A stretch of DNA of 64,000 bases from Pseudodesulfovibrio indicus (GCF_001563225.1 NZ_CP014206.1:2604001-2668000), one strand, 5' to 3'. Positions 44,432-53,892 are shown, numbered from the stretch's first letter. Numbers and translations: made by a program. Notes: a model not told the origin generated them from the sequence alone.

Positions 44432-45505
44432 ATGGGACTTCAAATAATCAAACCCGATACGCATATCGACTTTGTCGGCGTCAGGAAGATCGCCTTCATC
44501 CTTTCGGCGATCGTGATCCTCGCCGGTCTGGGCTCCCTGCTCATCCAGGGCGGGCCCAAGTACGGCATCGACTTCGCGGGCGGCATCATCGTCCAGGTGA
44601 AGATCGACAAGGACACCAACGTGGACGCGGTCAAGGACGCGGTCAAAGACCTCGACCTTCCCGGCCTGGTGGTCCAGACCCTGGGCCTTGAAGGCGACCA
44701 CGAATACCTGATCCGCACCTCCAGCTCCGAAATCTCCTCCGAGGAGGTCCGGGCCAAGGTCACCGGCTCCCTGTCCGCCAACCTGGACGGCGCCAAGTTC
44801 GATATCCAACGACTGGAAATGGTCGGCCCCAAGGTTGGCGCGGATCTGCGCGCCAAGGCCCTTGAGGCCCTGTTCTACGCCGTGCTGCTCATCGCCGTGT
44901 ACATCTCCGGCCGGTTCGAGCAGCGCTGGACCGCCGCCGCGGTCATGGCCGCGGCCCTGGCGGGCGGCGTCTACGGCCTCGGCCTCCTGGGCGTGGACAT
45001 GGGCTGGCTCATCCTGGCCGCCCTGGCCATCACCGTGGGGCTGTGCTGGTATCTGAAGCTGAACTACGCCCTGGGCGCGGTGGCGGCCCTGATACACGAC
45101 GTGATGATCACGGTCGGCCTGTTCTCGATCATGGGCAAGGAATTCGACCTGACCATCATCGCCGCGCTGCTGACCATCGTGGGCTACTCGCTCAACGATA
45201 CCATCATCGTCTTCGACCGCATCCGCGAGAACAACCTCGCCAACAAGGACCGGAAGTCCTTCGGCGCGGTCATCAACCTGTCCGTCAACCAGACCCTGTC
45301 GCGCACCATCATGACCTCCGGCACCACGCTCCTGGTCGTGCTCTGCCTGTACGTCATGGGCGGCTCGGTCATCCACGACTTCGCCCTGGCCCTGCTCATC
45401 GGCATCACCGTGGGTACCTATTCCTCCATCTTCGTGGCCAGCCCGATCCTTCTCGGATTCGGCCCCAGCGCGGAACCGGAACCCAAGGAACAGGTCGAAG
45501 CCTAA
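44432..45505 (+). CDS. secF: Protein translocase subunit SecF
   Basis: 357 residues, six helices. FAGGIIVQVKIDKDTNVDAVK marks the short periplasmic domain; VGYSLNDTIIVFDRIRENN carries the conserved charged region. Partner of SecD, starting ten bases after its stop. A terminator follows (45528-45562). Confidence 0.97.
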   Translation: MGLQIIKPDTHIDFVGVRKIAFILSAIVILAGLGSLLIQGGPKYGIDFAGGIIVQVKIDKDTNVDAVKDAVKDLDLPGLVVQTLGLEGDHEYLIRTSSSEISSEEVRAKVTGSLSANLDGAKFDIQRLEMVGPKVGADLRAKALEALFYAVLLIAVYISGRFEQRWTAAAVMAAALAGGVYGLGLLGVDMGWLILAALAITVGLCWYLKLNYALGAVAALIHDVMITVGLFSIMGKEFDLTIIAALLTIVGYSLNDTIIVFDRIRENNLANKDRKSFGAVINLSVNQTLSRTIMTSGTTLLVVLCLYVMGGSVIHDFALALLIGITVGTYSSIFVASPILLGFGPSAEPEPKEQVEA

Positions 45506-45527
45506 CGACGACGATCGACACCAAGAC

Positions 45528-45562
45528 AAAGGGGAGGGCCATGCGGTCCTCCCCTTTTTTTT
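45528..45562 (+). terminator. Rho-independent terminator after secF
   Basis: AAAGGGGAGGGCC pairs with GGTCCTCCCCTTT (one G-U) around ATGC, and is followed by eight or more Ts. Confidence 0.93.
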
Positions 45563-45581
45563 GTGCGATTGCTGCGGAATA

Positions 45582-46118
45582 TCAGGCCCGGAAGACCTGC
45601 AAATAGAAATAGTCCGCCACGTAGGCCATGGTGACGGGAGTGAAGGGCAGGGCGGCCCGGAGTTCCTCGGGAGTATGGCGGTGTGATATGGGCGGCCCGA
45701 ACCAATCGGCGCGCTTGTCGAATTCCACCACTCCGAACAGACCGCCGGGAACCAGCAGACGACGGACTTCCGAGGCAAGGCGATCAAGCTGCTCCGGCGA
45801 GAAGAGATGCAGCACGGTGGACATGTAGACCACGTCCGCGCAGCCGTCCGGCAGCGTGGTGCCCTCGACCATGTCGGCCACCAGGGGGATCAGGTTGCCG
45901 CTCTGGTTTTCGGCCCGCAGCTCGCCGATGTACTGCTCGTTGACGTCCACGGCGTAGACCGTCCCCGCTGTCCCCACGGCGTCCCGGAAAAGCATGGCCA
46001 TGTAGCCGTTGCCGCACCCGCCGTCCACAACGGTCAGGCCCTGCCCGATGCCCAGCGTCCGGAGAATCCGCGCGTCGTCCAGCCTGCCTTCGGAAAACCG
46101 CTTGAAATGTTGCGCCAT
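45582..46118 (-). CDS. Class I SAM-dependent methyltransferase
   Basis: 178 residues. SAM motif TVVDGGCGNGYMAMLFRDAVG, acidic residue in VYAVDVNEQYIG, and VVYMSTVLHLFSPEQL. It resembles UbiE/arsenite-type small methyltransferases but has no specific substrate motif. GGAGCG precedes ATG 46118. It converges on secF across the secF terminator. The substrate is unknown. Confidence 0.85.
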   Translation of the reverse strand: MAQHFKRFSEGRLDDARILRTLGIGQGLTVVDGGCGNGYMAMLFRDAVGTAGTVYAVDVNEQYIGELRAENQSGNLIPLVADMVEGTTLPDGCADVVYMSTVLHLFSPEQLDRLASEVRRLLVPGGLFGVVEFDKRADWFGPPISHRHTPEELRAALPFTPVTMAYVADYFYLQVFRA

Positions 46119-46276
46119 GTTCGCTCCATGCGATCAAATCCGCGCCTTGTCCCGACCCTCTGAGCGGCAATACCCCGGAGAGGGGGATGAAGCAAGGGCG
46201 GCGGGGCCGGGAAAAGGGCGCAAAAAAGCCCCTCCGGGAGGGCCGGAGGGGCTTGGGCATCCCAAAATGAAGGGAG
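46119..46276 (-). terminator. adk terminator and intergenic region
   Basis: AAGCCCCTCCGG / CCGGAGGGGCTT (46226-46237/46243-46254) with a U run on the minus strand (46227..46222) closes adk. The remainder, up to the methyltransferase start at 46118, shows no gene. Confidence 0.88.
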
Positions 46277-46942
46277 TTAGGCCAGCTGGGCGATCAGGTA
46301 TTCCTTGATCTCGTTGATGGACTTCTCGCCGTCGAGTTCGATGTACTTGAAGTCGGCGTCCTTGAGGTCCTTGAAGAAGTTGCAGGCGGCCATGGTGCCG
46401 GTTTCCTCATCGTAGTAGATGTTGTGGCGCACGTCGATGGCGCCCTCGTCTTGGTCGTCCTGACGGGCGGTCAGCTCACCGCCGCAGACGCGGCACTTGC
46501 CGTCCTTGGGAGCGATGACCGGGATACCGACGTTGTTGGGGTGGTTCGGGTTGTTGGCGCACAGGCGGCGACCCATGATGCGGGCCTTGGCGATTTCGCG
46601 GGGCAGCTTGATCTCGATGACGTAGTCGAGCTTCACGCCATCCTTCTGCAGGGCTTCCCACAGCTTCTCGCCCTGAACCAGGGAGCGGGGGAAACCGTCG
46701 AGCAGCCAGCCGGACTTGGAGGAGGCCAGCACGTCCAGGACCATGGGGATGGTGATGTCATCAGGAACCAGTTCGCCCTTGTTGATGTACTCCTTGGCCT
46801 TCATGCCGAGCTCGGTGCCGCCGCCGATGTGCTTGCGGAAGATGGCGCCGGACTCGATGTGGTCCAGTTTGTACTTGTCCTTGGCGATGTCGCCCTGGGT
46901 GCCTTTACCGGAGCCGTTGGGGCCGAAAATCAGAATGTTCAT
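46277..46942 (-). CDS. adk: Adenylate kinase, metal-binding LID type
   Basis: 221 residues from ATG 46942 (GGAGG four bases upstream); the open frame to 47008 is not used. P-loop is GPNGSGKGTQGD, and LLDGFPRSLVQGE is the NMP-binding helix region. The LID holds C-x5-H (CANNPNH) and later CRVCG, matching the Cys/His metal site known from Desulfovibrio gigas Adk (Zn, Co or Fe). It interconverts AMP, ADP and ATP, important for sulfate activation, which produces ADP/AMP pools. It stands alone with its own terminator. Confidence 0.95.
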   Translation of the reverse strand: MNILIFGPNGSGKGTQGDIAKDKYKLDHIESGAIFRKHIGGGTELGMKAKEYINKGELVPDDITIPMVLDVLASSKSGWLLDGFPRSLVQGEKLWEALQKDGVKLDYVIEIKLPREIAKARIMGRRLCANNPNHPNNVGIPVIAPKDGKCRVCGGELTARQDDQDEGAIDVRHNIYYDEETGTMAACNFFKDLKDADFKYIELDGEKSINEIKEYLIAQLA

Positions 46943-47036
46943 AAATCCTCCTGATGATGGAAAGCGAAATGCCGACTGGTCATTTCGGGACATTGTGCAA
47001 AAGATCACATGCTCTTATACCGGGCTGGCCGGGAAG

Positions 47037-48044
47037 TCAATGGCTGGAGCCGAAAACCACGCCGGATGCGGTGATGGTAGCCGTTTTTTCCCCGGGGAAC
47101 TGAAAGACCGCGCCGACCTTTTGTTCCAGCCACGCCTCGTCCAGCTTGAACAGGGTCTCGGCCAGGGCCTGGCCCGGGCCGACCGCGTCCAGGCAGGACT
47201 TGTAGAGCCGCAGCCTGAGGGCCTGGTGGGCGTCCTTGAGGGTTTGGTTATCCAGGATTTCACAAGGGTTGGCCGTGAGGGTGTCCCAGTAGTCCTGCTC
47301 GATGCGGCCGATCTTCCACAGACGGGCCACGGATTGCCAGAAATTGGGATTCTCGCGCCGGATCAGCGGCAGGATCTCATTGCGCACCCGGTTGCGTGTT
47401 ATGGCGTCGTCCGCATTGGTCGCGTCCTCGCGCCAAAGGATGCCGAGCCTTGTGACGAAGGCGACCAGGGTGGATTTGGGCAGGAGCAGCAGGGGGCGGA
47501 TCAGTCCACGCGCCGGATCGAAGCCGGGCATGCCGGACAGGCCGGGCCAGCCGGTGCCCCGGATGAGCCGCATGAGCACGTCCTCGCTCAGGTCGTCGAG
47601 CTGATGGCCCACGGCCACGTAGTCGAAGGGACCGGACTCGCGAAGGGAGGCGAAGAGTTTATAGCGCGCCTCGCGCCCGGCTTCTTCCAGGCCGATGCTG
47701 CGCTCTCGGGCCAGAGCGGCCACGTCGGCGGTCTCCACCGCGCACCGGATGGACAGGGCGGCGCACAGATCGCGGCAGAAGGCCGCGTCATCAATGGATT
47801 CCGGCCGCAGCCGGTGGTCCAGGTGGACGGCCTCGACGGTAAAGTCCGCGCGCTTGGAGAGATAGTGCAGGACAAGGAGCAGGGCGGTGGAGTCCACGCC
47901 GCCGGACAGGCCGACCAGGACCCGTTTGCCCTCCAGGTCCACCCCCAGTTCCTCCTCCACGAACCGGCCCACGAACAGGCAGAAGTGCGCCCACTTGGGC
48001 AACAGCTCCTGAAGGGACAGGGGGAGGAATTCGGGGACGCTCAT
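47037..48044 (-). CDS. tilS: tRNA(Ile)-lysidine synthase
   Basis: 335 residues. PP-loop VGLSGGVDSTALLLVLHYLS; then VEAVHLDHRLRPES, EEAGREARYKLF and VAVGHQLDDLSEDVLMRLIRGTG. It adds lysine to C34 of the AUA-decoding tRNA-Ile. The C-terminal domain is short, as in smaller TilS forms. It begins one base after the stop of the small upstream gene, within the same minus-strand string as hemA. Confidence 0.92.
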   Translation of the reverse strand: MSVPEFLPLSLQELLPKWAHFCLFVGRFVEEELGVDLEGKRVLVGLSGGVDSTALLLVLHYLSKRADFTVEAVHLDHRLRPESIDDAAFCRDLCAALSIRCAVETADVAALARERSIGLEEAGREARYKLFASLRESGPFDYVAVGHQLDDLSEDVLMRLIRGTGWPGLSGMPGFDPARGLIRPLLLLPKSTLVAFVTRLGILWREDATNADDAITRNRVRNEILPLIRRENPNFWQSVARLWKIGRIEQDYWDTLTANPCEILDNQTLKDAHQALRLRLYKSCLDAVGPGQALAETLFKLDEAWLEQKVGAVFQFPGEKTATITASGVVFGSSH

Positions 48045-48045
48045 G

Positions 48046-48393
48046 CTAGACCGAGATTTCCAGCTCCTCGATGAACTGGTCCAGGTATTCGATCATGTGC
48101 TTGCGCTGCTCCGGGGTGGCGTAGGTGACGCAGGAGCAGCGAATCCTGTTTCGGGCGCGGACCAGCAGCTCCATGCGGAAGCTGTTCTGGTCCGGGGATT
48201 CCACGCCCTCCAGGGCCATGAAATAGGGACCGCACTCGGCCAGGTGGTCCTTCTGCTCCTGTTGGAGCAGGTCCTCGGGAAGGGGCAGGTACCAGATGCC
48301 TTCCAGGGAGCCGCGCACCCCGAGGTCGTCAAAGGCTTTGCAGACGGTCTTGTAGTCGTTGTCGGCCAGGTCTTCTATGAGATAGATACGCAT
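48046..48393 (-). CDS. Conserved hypothetical protein between hemA and tilS
   Basis: 115 residues, MRIYLIEDLADNDYKTVCKA, no signal peptide or membrane helix. CSCVTYATPEQRK has two Cys. The start overlaps the hemA stop at 48393, and the stop lies immediately before tilS, so it is cotranscribed. I do not recognise a domain. Confidence 0.8.
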   Translation of the reverse strand: MRIYLIEDLADNDYKTVCKAFDDLGVRGSLEGIWYLPLPEDLLQQEQKDHLAECGPYFMALEGVESPDQNSFRMELLVRARNRIRCSCVTYATPEQRKHMIEYLDQFIEELEISV

Positions 48394-49763
48394 TATTGTT
48401 CCTTTTTCGATACTTCAATGAACTGTTCGACGTCTTCGGGGGAGCAGGTGGCCTGCTTGCGGTCGAAGTGGGCGTCGGCCGGGACGGTCTCGTCGTCCAG
48501 GTTGAACATGCGCCGGGCAAGGTCGATGAACCGTTCCGCAGACCCTTCCTCCTGAGTCCGGCGCTTGAGAAAACAGATGGGCTCGTGCAGGGACTTGTGG
48601 GCGATGGACAGGGCCAGCCTCTCCAGGGCGGAGCGGGTCGCTTCGTCCACCGGGCCGATTTTCTTCAGCGTCTTGTTCAGCTCGCGCATGGCCACATCCT
48701 CGGACTTGTCCACCAGGTCCACAATGGTCGGCTGGATATTCAGCGAGTTCAGCCAGTTGCCGAATGTCGCCGTCTCCAGGTCCACCACGGCGCGGGCCTT
48801 GGTGGCCTCCTCCTGGCGCTGGGCCATGTTCTCGTCCACCACTTCCTTGAGGTCGTCGATGTCGTAGAGATAGATGTTGTCCAGGGTGTTGACGTCCGGG
48901 TCGATGTCGCGCGGCACCGCGATGTCGATGAAGAACATCGGCTTGTTCTTGCGTTTCTTGAGCACGGCCTTGACGTCCTTCGCCTTGATCACCGCCACGG
49001 GGGAACCGGTGGAGGAGATGACGATGTCCACCTCGTGCAGACGGCTCGGCATGTCCTCGATCTGGATCGGCTCGCCGCCCAGGGTGTCGGCCAGCTCCTT
49101 GGCGCGGGACAGGGTGCGGTTGGCGATGATGATGTCCTGTACCCCGTTGCGCAGCAAGTGCATGGCGGCCAGCTCGGCCATCTCGCCCGCGCCCACGAGC
49201 ATCGCCTTGGTGGGACGCAGGTCGCCGAAGATCTTGCGCGCCAGCTCCACGGCCGCATAGCTTATGGACACCGCGCTGGAGGCGATGGCCGTCTCGGTGC
49301 GAATGCGCTTGGCCACGGAAAAGGACTTGTGGAGCAGCCGGTTGACGATGGTCTTGGCGGTCCCCCTGTCCACGGCGGTCCGGTAGGCGTCCTTGAGCTG
49401 GCCCAGGATCTGCGGCTCGCCCATGACCATCGAGTCCAGGCTGGCGGCCACGGTGAAGATGTGCTTCACGGCGTCCAGGTCGGAGTACTGGTAGGTGTTC
49501 TCCACCAGCAGCTCGGCAGGGCCGTTGCAGGCCCCGGCCCAGTACCGGAGGATGGACTCCATGGCCTCCATGGTCGGCACCTGTCGCGCGACGGCAACGA
49601 TCTCCACCCGGTTGCAGGTGGAGAGCGCCATACACTCGTGCACGGGACAGTTGGCCATGAGGCCCTGCTCGAAGTTCTCCACGTCGGTCAGGGCGAATTT
49701 TTCGCGAACCTCGACCCCGGCGGTGCGGTGGTTGAGGCCTATGAGGATTATTTGCTTGTTCAT
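48393..49763 (-). CDS. hemA: Glutamyl-tRNA reductase
   Basis: 456 residues from ATG 49763, overlapping the ccsA-like stop. Catalytic Cys is in CMALSTCNRVEIVAVA, with GLNHRTAGVEVREKF at the start, the NADPH motif AMLVGAGEMAELAAMHL and FFIDIAVPRDIDPDV. It reduces Glu-tRNA to glutamate-1-semialdehyde, the first step of tetrapyrrole synthesis. Its cluster with precorrin-2 dehydrogenase fits siroheme and the siroheme-based heme route of sulfate reducers. Confidence 0.96.
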   Translation of the reverse strand: MNKQIILIGLNHRTAGVEVREKFALTDVENFEQGLMANCPVHECMALSTCNRVEIVAVARQVPTMEAMESILRYWAGACNGPAELLVENTYQYSDLDAVKHIFTVAASLDSMVMGEPQILGQLKDAYRTAVDRGTAKTIVNRLLHKSFSVAKRIRTETAIASSAVSISYAAVELARKIFGDLRPTKAMLVGAGEMAELAAMHLLRNGVQDIIIANRTLSRAKELADTLGGEPIQIEDMPSRLHEVDIVISSTGSPVAVIKAKDVKAVLKKRKNKPMFFIDIAVPRDIDPDVNTLDNIYLYDIDDLKEVVDENMAQRQEEATKARAVVDLETATFGNWLNSLNIQPTIVDLVDKSEDVAMRELNKTLKKIGPVDEATRSALERLALSIAHKSLHEPICFLKRRTQEEGSAERFIDLARRMFNLDDETVPADAHFDRKQATCSPEDVEQFIEVSKKEQ

Positions 49764-50578
49764 GGCATGGCTCTGAAGGTAATGGCGTGGTGGATCAGCG
49801 AGACGCACATGCCGGCAAAGACCCAGATGGCCAGGATGGCGGGTTTGCGACCGCGCCAGCCGAGCACCACCCGCTGATGGAAAAGAAAGGCGAAGAGAAA
49901 CCAGACGGCCAGGGAGCCGATCTTCACGATGTCCCAGGCAAAGGGCTTGAAGGGCGCGATAATGTACCAGGAAAAGGAGGAGAAGAGGCCCAGCGTATAG
50001 AGGGGGAATCCGAGGAACACGGCCCAGCGGTTCACGCTGTCGAACTTGTCCAGGGAGGGGACGGTCTGGCCGCCCATGGCCGCCAGCCCGGCCTTGGTCT
50101 TGAGCTTGCGGTTGTAGTAGAGAAAGGCGATGCCCGCGCCGAGCGCCATGAGCAGGGCCACCAGGGTCAGGACCAGGGAGCCGATGTGCAGGCCGAAGAA
50201 GAGCGCGGTCAGGTGCGGAGGCCAGACGACCCGGATGCCGCCGAGCGCCAGGGAGGCGATGAAGAGGAGCAGGGCGAACGGCAGGGCGGTGATGGCTAGG
50301 TATTCAAGCTTGAGCCGCCACCAGAGGAAGAAATACAGGGCCAGGGCGGACCAGCCGATGATGTTGAAGTAGATGTTCCCCGCGCTCAGGGCCCCCGGCG
50401 TGTGGTTCAGGGTCAGGCCCAGATCAAGGGTATTGAAGGCGAAGCCGAGCACGGCCATCCAGATGGCCATGCGCTTGAGCCGTGGGTTGTCCACGGACAC
50501 GCCGGTCAGGAAGAGCACGGTGCCGAGGCCGTACAGAATGATGATCAGGACGTGAAGGGTATCAAACAAGCCCATCAA
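49760..50578 (-). CDS. Cytochrome c assembly (CcsA/HemX-type) membrane protein
   Basis: 272 residues, about eight membrane helices; starts MMGLFDTLHVLIIILYGLG. The family-specific His/Trp-rich loop is only partly evident (GGIRVVWPPHLTALFFGLHIGSLVLTLVALL). HemX proteins next to hemA regulate HemA level in some bacteria; CcsA proteins handle heme for cytochrome c. Genomic position directly before hemA favours HemX-type. It overlaps precorrin-2 dehydrogenase upstream and hemA downstream. Confidence 0.87.
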   Translation of the reverse strand: MMGLFDTLHVLIIILYGLGTVLFLTGVSVDNPRLKRMAIWMAVLGFAFNTLDLGLTLNHTPGALSAGNIYFNIIGWSALALYFFLWWRLKLEYLAITALPFALLLFIASLALGGIRVVWPPHLTALFFGLHIGSLVLTLVALLMALGAGIAFLYYNRKLKTKAGLAAMGGQTVPSLDKFDSVNRWAVFLGFPLYTLGLFSSFSWYIIAPFKPFAWDIVKIGSLAVWFLFAFLFHQRVVLGWRGRKPAILAIWVFAGMCVSLIHHAITFRAMP

Positions 50579-51239
50579 GCAACTCCGGGATGTTGTCGTG
50601 CAACGGTTCGGGCAATGATTCTTTAAGTATTTCCGTCACCGCGTCAAGGTCGCGCCCCTTGATGGCCGCCAGCAGCGAGGAATCGACCAGGGAGCGGAAC
50701 ACGGCGGTGTTGTCCGCGGTCGTGAGGCCCAGGCCGAGCATCAGGGGCCGGATGCGGCCCATGACGGACAGCAGGCTGGCGTACTCGTCGCCGAAGCTCT
50801 CCTGCAATTCCTTGCGGATTCGCTTGGCCATGGCCGGGCTCTGGCCGGCGGTGGAGATGGCCACCGTCAGGTCGCCGCGCTTGACCGTGGCGGGCACGAT
50901 GAAGCTGCACTTCTCGGGCTGGTCCACGATGTTGCAGAGTATGCCCCGGTCGCGGCACAGGTTGCTGATCCGCCAGTTGACCTCCTCGGAGGAGGTGCAG
51001 GCGATGACCAGGAATTTGCCGTCCAGGTCGCTGTCCGCGAATTCGCGGCAGTAGAAGTCCACTTCCGGCCGGGCCAGGAGCGGGGCCATTTCCGGGTCGG
51101 GTTCGCGGGTGTCGATGATGGTCACATGACCGGCGCCGGAATCCGCCAGGGACTGGATCTTGCGCTTGCCGACCTCGCCCGCGCCGACCACCAGGCAGCC
51201 CTTGTTTTCCAGGTTCACGAAGATGGGGTAATATCGCAT
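50562..51239 (-). CDS. Precorrin-2 dehydrogenase / sirohydrochlorin ferrochelatase-like (CysG N-terminal type)
   Basis: 225 residues from ATG 51239, chosen over the long upstream frame because MRYYPIFVNLENKG is the family start. NAD motif VVGAGEVGKRKIQSL; then CREFADSDLDGKFLVIACTSSEEVN, CNIVDQPEKCSFIVPATVKRGDLTVAISTAGQSP. It oxidises precorrin-2 to sirohydrochlorin. No methyltransferase (CobA) domain is fused. Its end overlaps the CcsA/HemX start by 17 bases. Divergent from the glycosyltransferase gene. Confidence 0.93.
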   Translation of the reverse strand: MRYYPIFVNLENKGCLVVGAGEVGKRKIQSLADSGAGHVTIIDTREPDPEMAPLLARPEVDFYCREFADSDLDGKFLVIACTSSEEVNWRISNLCRDRGILCNIVDQPEKCSFIVPATVKRGDLTVAISTAGQSPAMAKRIRKELQESFGDEYASLLSVMGRIRPLMLGLGLTTADNTAVFRSLVDSSLLAAIKGRDLDAVTEILKESLPEPLHDNIPELLDGLV

Positions 51240-51342
51240 GGGTCTTGATAACCAATGCCAGGGCGCATGTAAAATGGGAAATTGCCCGGTTCTTGCAAGA
51301 ATCATTGGAATTACGCTAGTGTTTTGACGCGCGTGAACTAAC

Positions 51343-52593
51343 ATGAAGAATTATCTTGTCATCCAGCTCGCCCGGTTCGGCGATCTCATCCAGACCAAGC
51401 GCCTCGTGGCGACCCTTGCGGCGCGCCCGGAGAGCGTGGTCCACCTCTGCCTGGACGGCTCCCTGGCGGACCTGGCCCGGCTGGTCTATCCAAACGCGGT
51501 CCTGCACCCGGTCACGGCCCACGGCACGGGGCTCGACGGCCCGCAGGCGGCGTTGCGCATGCTCACGGACAACCGGCGCGCCTTTGCCGAGCTGGCCGCC
51601 GTGGACTTCGAGACCGTGTACAACCTCAATTTTTCCCCGCTGAATTTCCGGCTGGCGGCCCTGTTCGACCCGGACCGGGTGGAGGGATACGGCTGGCGCG
51701 ACGGCCAGGAGATAACGGGCCGGTGGCCCGCCATGGCCATGCGCTGGTCGTCCATGCGTCGGCTGGGCATGAACCTGGTGGACTTCTGGGCCGGGTACTG
51801 CCCGGACGGACTCGACCCGGCGTTGGTCAACCCGGAGGCCCAACCCAAGGGCGGCGGCATTGGCGTGGTCCTGGCCGGGCGCGAGTCCCGGCGCTCCCTG
51901 CCCACGGACCTGCTGGCGGACTTCGCGGCGGTCCTGGCCGGTTCCCGCAAGGCCCGGCGCGTGGTGCTCCTGGGCGGCACGGCCGAACAGGCGGCGGGGC
52001 AGGCGGTCCTGAAGGCGCTGCCCCCGGCCCTGCAATCCGCGACCGAGAACCTGGCCGGAAAGACCGGCTGGAGCGATCTTGCGGACGTGGTCGGCTCCCT
52101 GGACCTGCTGCTCACCCCGGACACCGGGACCATGCACCTGGCCGCGCACCTGGGAACGCCCGTGGCGGCCTGCTTCCTGTCCTCCGCCTGGTGCTTCGAG
52201 ACCGGCCCCTACGGGCTGGGCCATACGGTATACCAGGGTGTGGCCGACTGCCTGCCGTGCCTGGAGACCGCGCCGTGCCATGAATCCGTCAAATGCCTGA
52301 CCGGGTTCCGTGACCCCGGCTTCAAGCGGTTCCTGGCCACCAGCAAGCCGGAGCACGCCCCGGCGGGTTTGCTCGGATTGCGCCCCGCCTTCGATACCCT
52401 GGGGCAGACCTACGTTCCCTTTGCCGGGACCGACCCGGACGGTGCGCGCCGGGAGACGCTCAGGAACTTCCTGGCCCACCACCTGCGCGGCAAGGAGCCG
52501 CGCTTCGACGGGCTGGAAGGGGATTTCGCCCGGCACCTGTACCGGGAAAAGGACTGGATGACCGCAGAAAAGCCCTTTGGGGCGCAGGAATAA
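51343..52593 (+). CDS. Glycosyltransferase family 9 (heptosyltransferase-like)
   Basis: 416 residues. The N-terminus NYLVIQLARFGDLIQTKRL and the C-terminal sugar-nucleotide site LLTPDTGTMHLAAHLGTPVAACF are GT9 signatures. It may add ADP-heptose or a similar sugar to LPS or another surface glycan. It is not next to LPS core genes, only to a CgeB-like glycosyltransferase whose start lies five bases beyond its stop. The preceding gap (51240-51342) is a divergent promoter region without clear boxes. Confidence 0.89.
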   Translation: MKNYLVIQLARFGDLIQTKRLVATLAARPESVVHLCLDGSLADLARLVYPNAVLHPVTAHGTGLDGPQAALRMLTDNRRAFAELAAVDFETVYNLNFSPLNFRLAALFDPDRVEGYGWRDGQEITGRWPAMAMRWSSMRRLGMNLVDFWAGYCPDGLDPALVNPEAQPKGGGIGVVLAGRESRRSLPTDLLADFAAVLAGSRKARRVVLLGGTAEQAAGQAVLKALPPALQSATENLAGKTGWSDLADVVGSLDLLLTPDTGTMHLAAHLGTPVAACFLSSAWCFETGPYGLGHTVYQGVADCLPCLETAPCHESVKCLTGFRDPGFKRFLATSKPEHAPAGLLGLRPAFDTLGQTYVPFAGTDPDGARRETLRNFLAHHLRGKEPRFDGLEGDFARHLYREKDWMTAEKPFGAQE

Positions 52594-52597
52594 CCCG

Positions 52598-53869
52598 ATG
52601 GAAACATTGCGCATTCTCGTTGTCTTGCCGCTCTATGGCGGTTCCCTGCCCATTGGCCGCTACGTGGCCTCGGCCCTGAAAGGCGAGGGCCATCTGGTCG
52701 AGACCTTCGAGGCCCCGGATTTCTACCCGGCCTACACCGCGCTGACCGACCTCAAGGTCACTACGGACCGGCTGGAATATTTACAGAATTCCATGCTGAA
52801 CGTGGTCAGCCAGTCCGTGCTGGCCAAGGTCGAGACCTTCGAGCCTGACCTGGTCCTGGCCATGGCCCAGGCCCCGCTCAATCACCAGGCCCTGAAACGG
52901 CTGCGCCGCGACGGGGTGGCCACGGCCATGTGGTTTGTGGAAGACCACGACCTCTTCACCTATTGGAAATCCTTCGCGCCCCTGTACGACGTTTTTGCCG
53001 TCATCCAGAAAGGGCAATTTTTCGAAGATCTTGCCGCCATCGGCCAGAACAACGCCCTGTACCTGCCCATGGCCGCCCAGCCGGACTTCCACCGCCCGGT
53101 GGAGCTGACCCCGGTGGAGCGGCGCAAGTTCGGGGCCGAGGTCTCCTTCATGGGCGCGGGCTACCCCAACCGGCGCAAGGCGTTCCACGAGCTGGTCAGC
53201 CTGGACTTCAAGATATGGGGCACGGAGTGGGACGGCGACCACGTTCTCGAACCGCTGATCCAACTCAAGGGCGCACGCGTAACCCCCGATGAATGCGTGA
53301 AAATCTTCAACGCCACCCGGATCAACCTGAACCTCCATTCGAGCATCCAGGCGGATGAGCTGGTGACCTTCGGCGACTTCGTCAACCCGCGCACCTTCGA
53401 GCTGGCCGCCTGCGGGGCGTTCCAACTGGTGGACAAGCGGACCCTGATGGACGAGTTGTTCGCGGACGACGAGTTGGCGAGCTTCTCATCCATCGACGAA
53501 CTGCTCGAAAAAATAGACTATTTCTCCTCACGGCCCGAAGAGCGCCAGAGGTATGCCGAGCGGGCCAGGGCACGGGTTCTCAAGGACCACACCTATGCCT
53601 GCCGCATGAACGAATTGCTGGCGTTCACGGCCGAGCACATTCCGGGCTGGCCCCGGCAGCGCGACGCCTCACCGGTCTTTGGAGAGGATTTCCCGCCGGA
53701 ACTGGAGCGAGATATCCGCGAGCTGACAGCCAGGCTCTCTCTGCCCGAGGACGTCTCCTTCGAGGATCTGGTCTGGGCCGTGCGCCAGCAGAAGGGCCGG
53801 TTGTCCGACCTGGACACCGCGGTCCTCTTCCTGGACGAATGGCGGAAACTCTACAAGAAACGGGCCTGA
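52598..53869 (+). CDS. CgeB-type glycosyltransferase
   Basis: 423 residues from ATG 52598 with AGGAA upstream. A GT-B-like N-terminal part (ILVVLPLYGGSLPIGRYVAS, AMAQAPLNHQALKRLRRDG, MWFVEDHDLFTYWKSF) precedes the glycosyl-transferase/CgeB motif INLNLHSSIQADELVTFGDF then NPRTFELAACGAFQLVDKR. It probably works with the GT9 enzyme on a surface or flagellar glycan; the acceptor is unknown. Confidence 0.86.
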   Translation: METLRILVVLPLYGGSLPIGRYVASALKGEGHLVETFEAPDFYPAYTALTDLKVTTDRLEYLQNSMLNVVSQSVLAKVETFEPDLVLAMAQAPLNHQALKRLRRDGVATAMWFVEDHDLFTYWKSFAPLYDVFAVIQKGQFFEDLAAIGQNNALYLPMAAQPDFHRPVELTPVERRKFGAEVSFMGAGYPNRRKAFHELVSLDFKIWGTEWDGDHVLEPLIQLKGARVTPDECVKIFNATRINLNLHSSIQADELVTFGDFVNPRTFELAACGAFQLVDKRTLMDELFADDELASFSSIDELLEKIDYFSSRPEERQRYAERARARVLKDHTYACRMNELLAFTAEHIPGWPRQRDASPVFGEDFPPELERDIRELTARLSLPEDVSFEDLVWAVRQQKGRLSDLDTAVLFLDEWRKLYKKRA

Positions 53870-53892
53870 CAAACCTCAAGCCGGACTTGAAG

